8,031 nucleotides of DNA from Eggerthella sp. CAG:298 (GTDB lineage Bacteria; Actinomycetota; Coriobacteriia; Coriobacteriales; Eggerthellaceae): positions 1 to 8,031 of the forward strand of contig FR895126.1 in the NCBI GenBank assembly GCA_000435675.1, in the 5' to 3' direction. The notes beneath the pieces were generated by a model. The model was not told the DNA's origin and searched no databases. It saw only the letters and a program-made list of their open reading frames with translations. This document shows, piece by piece, positions 5,693 to 8,031 of this stretch. The first letter of the stretch is position 1, and each line of letters begins with the position of its first letter. A program made the translations under genes and the position numbers.

Positions 5693-5767
5693 GCGAGGGG
5701 TCAATAGCTCTTGTGGAGCAAAGAGTATTGATCAAAATTAGACGTTCGTTCAACAGTAAGGATGAGT

Positions 5768-6637
5768 ATGAGCTTTGCGATCGTGGTCGATTCAGTAGCA
5801 GACCTGAGCGAGGAAGAGTGCGCACGCTTCGGCATCACTTCGGTGCCACTGAGCGTCGAGGTAGGTGGAGAAACGTTCAAGGATCAAGCCGAGATCTCCT
5901 CCGAAGAGTTCTATGACAAGATGATCGCTTCTGATACATTGCCGAAATCCTCACAGCCTTCACCTTCCGAATTCATGGATATCTACAACGCGCTCGCCTC
6001 CGAGGGCGCTGATGAGATCATCGCGATCCATATCGCTGCGGTGCTTTCGGGAACGAGCGAATCATCCAATTTAGCTGCAAACCAGGTCGAGGTGCCGGTC
6101 GAGGTCATCGATTCGTTCAATGCCTGTTCGGGCCAAGGTCTGCTTGCCCTGTTCGCGTGCGAGATGCGCGATGCGGGAGCAAGCGCGCAGGAGTGCGCAC
6201 AAGCGATCAAGGACGCGCGCGCCCATACCCGCTTCTTCATCGCGTGCGGCACGCTCGACAACTTGCTCGCGGGTGGTCGTCTTTCTGCTGAAGAGGTCGA
6301 CGCGGCAACGTTGCTCGACATCAAACCGATGATGTCGTTCGACGAGCGCGGTGTGCTCAAGGCGTTCGATAAGGCAAAGGGCATGAACGGCGTTATCAAG
6401 AAGTATGTCGAAAAGCTCAAAGCGATCACCGAAGAAGAAGGCATCCAACGCGTGAGGTTCTGCCACACCCGTAACGAAAAAGGTGTTGAGAAGCTCAAGC
6501 GCGCTCTTGAACAAGCGGGGATCGATTATATCGATTGCGGCACCTGTTCGTGTGGTGCGACCGTTTCGACGCATCTTGGCATGGGGGCGCTCGGCATGGG
6601 CGTGATCCCTGATTCGCTCTTCCCTCATAAGGAATGA
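5768..6637 (+). CDS. DegV family fatty-acid-binding protein (FakB-like)
   Basis: The 289-residue protein is a full-length DegV-fold protein. Visible family motifs are the N-terminal strand FAIVVDSVADL (3-13), KSSQPSP (60-66), LSGTSESS (93-100), GTLDNLLAGGRLS (161-173) and a Gly-rich C-terminal HLGMGALGMG (269-278). In the family, the conserved Ser/Thr and His hold the carboxylate of a bound fatty acid; FakB members present it to the kinase FakA, which makes acyl-phosphate for phospholipid synthesis. No fakA-like gene is in the window. The ATG at 5768 is chosen because AAGGA (5758-5762) is 5 nt upstream; the in-frame ATG at 5762 overlaps that Shine-Dalgarno. The stop is 5 nt before a FabT-like regulator gene, placing it first in a fatty-acid block. 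A FakB role is inferred from family and context; ligand specificity is unknown. Confidence 0.9.
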   Translation: MSFAIVVDSVADLSEEECARFGITSVPLSVEVGGETFKDQAEISSEEFYDKMIASDTLPKSSQPSPSEFMDIYNALASEGADEIIAIHIAAVLSGTSESSNLAANQVEVPVEVIDSFNACSGQGLLALFACEMRDAGASAQECAQAIKDARAHTRFFIACGTLDNLLAGGRLSAEEVDAATLLDIKPMMSFDERGVLKAFDKAKGMNGVIKKYVEKLKAITEEEGIQRVRFCHTRNEKGVEKLKRALEQAGIDYIDCGTCSCGATVSTHLGMGALGMGVIPDSLFPHKE

Positions 6638-6642
6638 TCACT

Positions 6643-7119
6643 ATGGAAAACGCACTCACCAAAGAAGAGCTGAAAACGCTCGACGAGCTTCTCTCGAGCA
6701 CGTTCAATTCGATCTTGCGCATCGAGGAGCGTTCGCTCAACAATCGCCTTACCGAAGGGCTTTCGATCGCAGAATTGCACACGATCTGCGCGGTTGGTCT
6801 TCATGAGGCCAATCCTATGAAGGTCATCGCGAACCGTTTGGGCATCACGCTTGCAACGCTCACGGTCATGATCAACAAGCTTGAGAAGCGCAGCTATGTG
6901 AAGCGCGAGCGGAGCGAAAAAGACCGCCGGCAAGTGCTCGTTGCGCTTACCGCAAAAGGGCGCAAGGCCATGCGCGCTCACGATGCTTTTCACAAGAAGA
7001 TGGTGGAAAGCGCTCTTGCCGATCTTACCCCGGAAGAAGAAGGGGTGTTCGTAAAAGCAGTTGGAAAGGTGAAAGCCTTTTTCGATAACGAAGCCGAAAA
7101 GGAAGAACAGAAAGGATAG
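6643..7119 (+). CDS. MarR family regulator, FabT-like
   Basis: The 158-residue protein is a winged-helix MarR regulator. N-terminal dimerisation helices (about 7-36) precede the helix-turn-helix (about 58-83, PMKVIANRLGITLATLTVMI) and the wing with the D94-R95-R96 motif; a long C-terminal helix bundle closes the dimer. Several segments resemble, from memory, streptococcal FabT: IEE near 27-29, LSIAELHTI (40-48), ITLATLTVMINKLEKR and FHKKMVE (116-122). FabT represses fatty acid synthesis genes with acyl-ACP as co-repressor. The gene's position directly before acpP and fabK fits this role. The ATG at 6643 has AAGGA (6629-6633) 9 nt upstream; an ATG at 6634 overlaps both that signal and the degV stop and is less likely. 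Symbol fabT is withheld because the assignment rests on remembered similarity and context. Confidence 0.85.
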   Translation: MENALTKEELKTLDELLSSTFNSILRIEERSLNNRLTEGLSIAELHTICAVGLHEANPMKVIANRLGITLATLTVMINKLEKRSYVKRERSEKDRRQVLVALTAKGRKAMRAHDAFHKKMVESALADLTPEEEGVFVKAVGKVKAFFDNEAEKEEQKG

Positions 7120-7123
7120 TTCC

Positions 7124-7342
7124 ATGGCAACTCTCGACACGATTCAAAAAGTACTCAACGAAAACCTCGACATCGAGCCGGAAACGGTCACCGTTGATGC
7201 AACGCTCGAAGGTCTCGGCATCGATTCGCTCGACATGGCTGAGCTCATCTGCAGCCTCGAAGAAGAGCTCGACATCGATTTCGGCGAGCCAGAAGGCATC
7301 GAGACCATCGGCCAGCTGGTCACCTATATCGAAGAGCTCTAG
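7124..7342 (+). CDS. acpP: Acyl carrier protein
   Basis: The 72-residue acidic protein has the ACP signature G32-I-D34-S35-L36-D, where Ser35 receives the 4'-phosphopantetheine arm that carries growing acyl chains in type II fatty acid synthesis. Four-helix ACP layout is visible, with an acidic helix II after the DSL motif (MAELICSLEEELDIDF) for partner docking. Length is typical (70-80 residues). AAAGGA (7111-7116), within the last codons of the marR gene, lies 7 nt before the ATG, so the two are translated from one transcript. The neighbouring fabK makes it a fatty acid synthesis ACP rather than a polyketide or secondary carrier. Confidence 0.95.
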   Translation: MATLDTIQKVLNENLDIEPETVTVDATLEGLGIDSLDMAELICSLEEELDIDFGEPEGIETIGQLVTYIEEL

Positions 7343-7360
7343 GCGTACGGAACAGACTCT

Positions 7361-8031
7361 ATGAAGACACGTGTAACCGAGCTGCTCGGCATCGAGCAGC
7401 CGATCATCCAAGGAGCTATGGCGTGGATCGCCGATGCGCGCTTAGCAGCAGCCGTGAGTAACGCGGGCGGGCTTGGCATCATCGCCTGTGGTTCTGCGCC
7501 GCTTTCCTGGGTGCGTGAGCAGGTCGAACTTGCGCGCACGCTCACCGATAAGCCCTTCGGCGTGAACATCATGCTCATGAACCCTGAGGCGCCGCAGCTT
7601 GCGGAACTCCTCGCCGAACTGCGCGTTCCTGTTATCACGACAGGCGCAGGCAATCCTGGCAACTACATCGATTGGTGGAAGGAAGCCGGTGCGAAAGTGG
7701 TGCCGGTCGTGGCTTCTTCGGCGCTCGCGAAGCGCATGGAACGCTGCGGAGCTGATGCGGTCATCGCAGAAGGCTGTGAAGCAGGCGGTCACATCGGCGA
7801 ACTTACCACGATGGCGCTCACGCCTGCCGTGTGCGATGCGGTTTCGATCCCGGTCATCGCGGCTGGCGGTGTGGCAGATGGACGCGGCTTGGTGGCGGCG
7901 TTCGCACTTGGCGCTGAAGCGGTGCAGATCGGCACGCGCTTCCTCACTGCGCATGAATGCGGCATCCATGAGGCCTACAAGCAGAAGGTTCTGGCTGCGA
8001 AGGATTCCGACACGATCGTAACCGGGCGCGA
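7361..8031 (+). CDS. fabK: Enoyl-ACP reductase FabK (FMN-dependent), 3' end cut by window
   Basis: The frame is open from ATG 7361 to the window end and gives 223 residues of a protein usually about 310-320 long. FabK is the FMN-dependent, NAD(P)H-using enoyl-ACP reductase that completes each elongation cycle in many Gram-positive bacteria, in place of FabI. It is a TIM-barrel of the nitronate monooxygenase/2-nitropropane dioxygenase-like fold. Recognisable segments are the N-terminal MKTRVTELLGI, QGAMAWIAD (17-25), AGGLGII (35-41), DKPFGVNIMLM, TTGAGNP (93-99), the AEGCEAGGHIGELTTM block (136-151) with H144 matching the catalytic His144 of the pneumococcal enzyme, and the phosphate-binding IAAGGVADG and ALGAEAVQIGTRF. 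The close match to FabK-type motifs argues against a plain nitronate monooxygenase. The gene starts 18 nt after acpP; its Shine-Dalgarno (CGGAA) is weak. Confidence 0.93.
   Translation, partial: MKTRVTELLGIEQPIIQGAMAWIADARLAAAVSNAGGLGIIACGSAPLSWVREQVELARTLTDKPFGVNIMLMNPEAPQLAELLAELRVPVITTGAGNPGNYIDWWKEAGAKVVPVVASSALAKRMERCGADAVIAEGCEAGGHIGELTTMALTPAVCDAVSIPVIAAGGVADGRGLVAAFALGAEAVQIGTRFLTAHECGIHEAYKQKVLAAKDSDTIVTGR

Noticed and set aside
5762..5767. Earlier in-frame ATG for degV
   Set aside because: It overlaps the AAGGA ribosome site, and DegV proteins usually begin two or three residues before FAIVVDS, as with the ATG at 5768.
6634..6642. ATG overlapping the degV stop as start of the MarR gene
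   Set aside because: AAGGA would be directly adjacent with no spacing; the ATG at 6643 has 9 nt.

Overview
The window looks like a chromosomal segment of a high-GC Gram-positive bacterium, most probably an actinobacterium of the Coriobacteriia type (Collinsella/Eggerthella relatives). A DUF2510 membrane protein and a primary sigma factor with a long Lys/Ala/Glu-rich N-terminal extension point to Actinobacteria. A fatty-acid-synthesis cluster in streptococcal style (FabT-like MarR regulator, ACP, FabK) points to an anaerobic gut-type lineage rather than to Streptomyces or Mycobacterium. This placement is inferred from gene content only; no rRNA or tRNA gene is present.

Layout. On the minus strand at the left edge lie a cut-off M48/YgjP-like metallopeptidase gene (1-99) and, upstream of it, a DUF2510 membrane protein gene (121-591). 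A divergent intergenic region (592-763) separates these from plus-strand genes that run to the end of the window: a PAP2-family phosphatase (764-1267), the primary sigma factor rpoD (1382-2797), and a fused 23S rRNA methyltransferase rlmKL (2797-5115) whose start codon overlaps the rpoD stop by one base. rpoD has a perfect TATAAT -10 box directly after a GC-rich inverted repeat. A terminator-like hairpin lies about 95 nt inside rlmKL.

After rlmKL comes a 61-bp palindrome with perfect 30-nt arms (5127-5187), then a small zinc-ribbon protein with a C-terminal membrane helix (5260-5604). Directly after its stop codon is a 29-bp imperfect palindrome made of two TTTGA-N3-TCAAA-like sites. It overlaps a consensus -35 box and is followed by a strong intrinsic terminator hairpin (5652-5692).

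The last block (5768-8031) is a tight run of degV (FakB-like fatty-acid-binding protein), a MarR/FabT-like regulator, acpP and fabK (cut by the window end). The likely joint role is fatty acid supply: DegV/FakB handles free fatty acids, the FabT-like protein senses acyl-ACP and represses, ACP carries the growing chain and FabK reduces enoyl-ACP. The FabT-like sites ahead of degV suggest autoregulation of this block. The most interesting items for follow-up are the operator/promoter/hairpin arrangement at 5605-5692, the 61-bp palindrome, and the grouping of a DegV/FakB protein with a FabT-like regulator and FabK.
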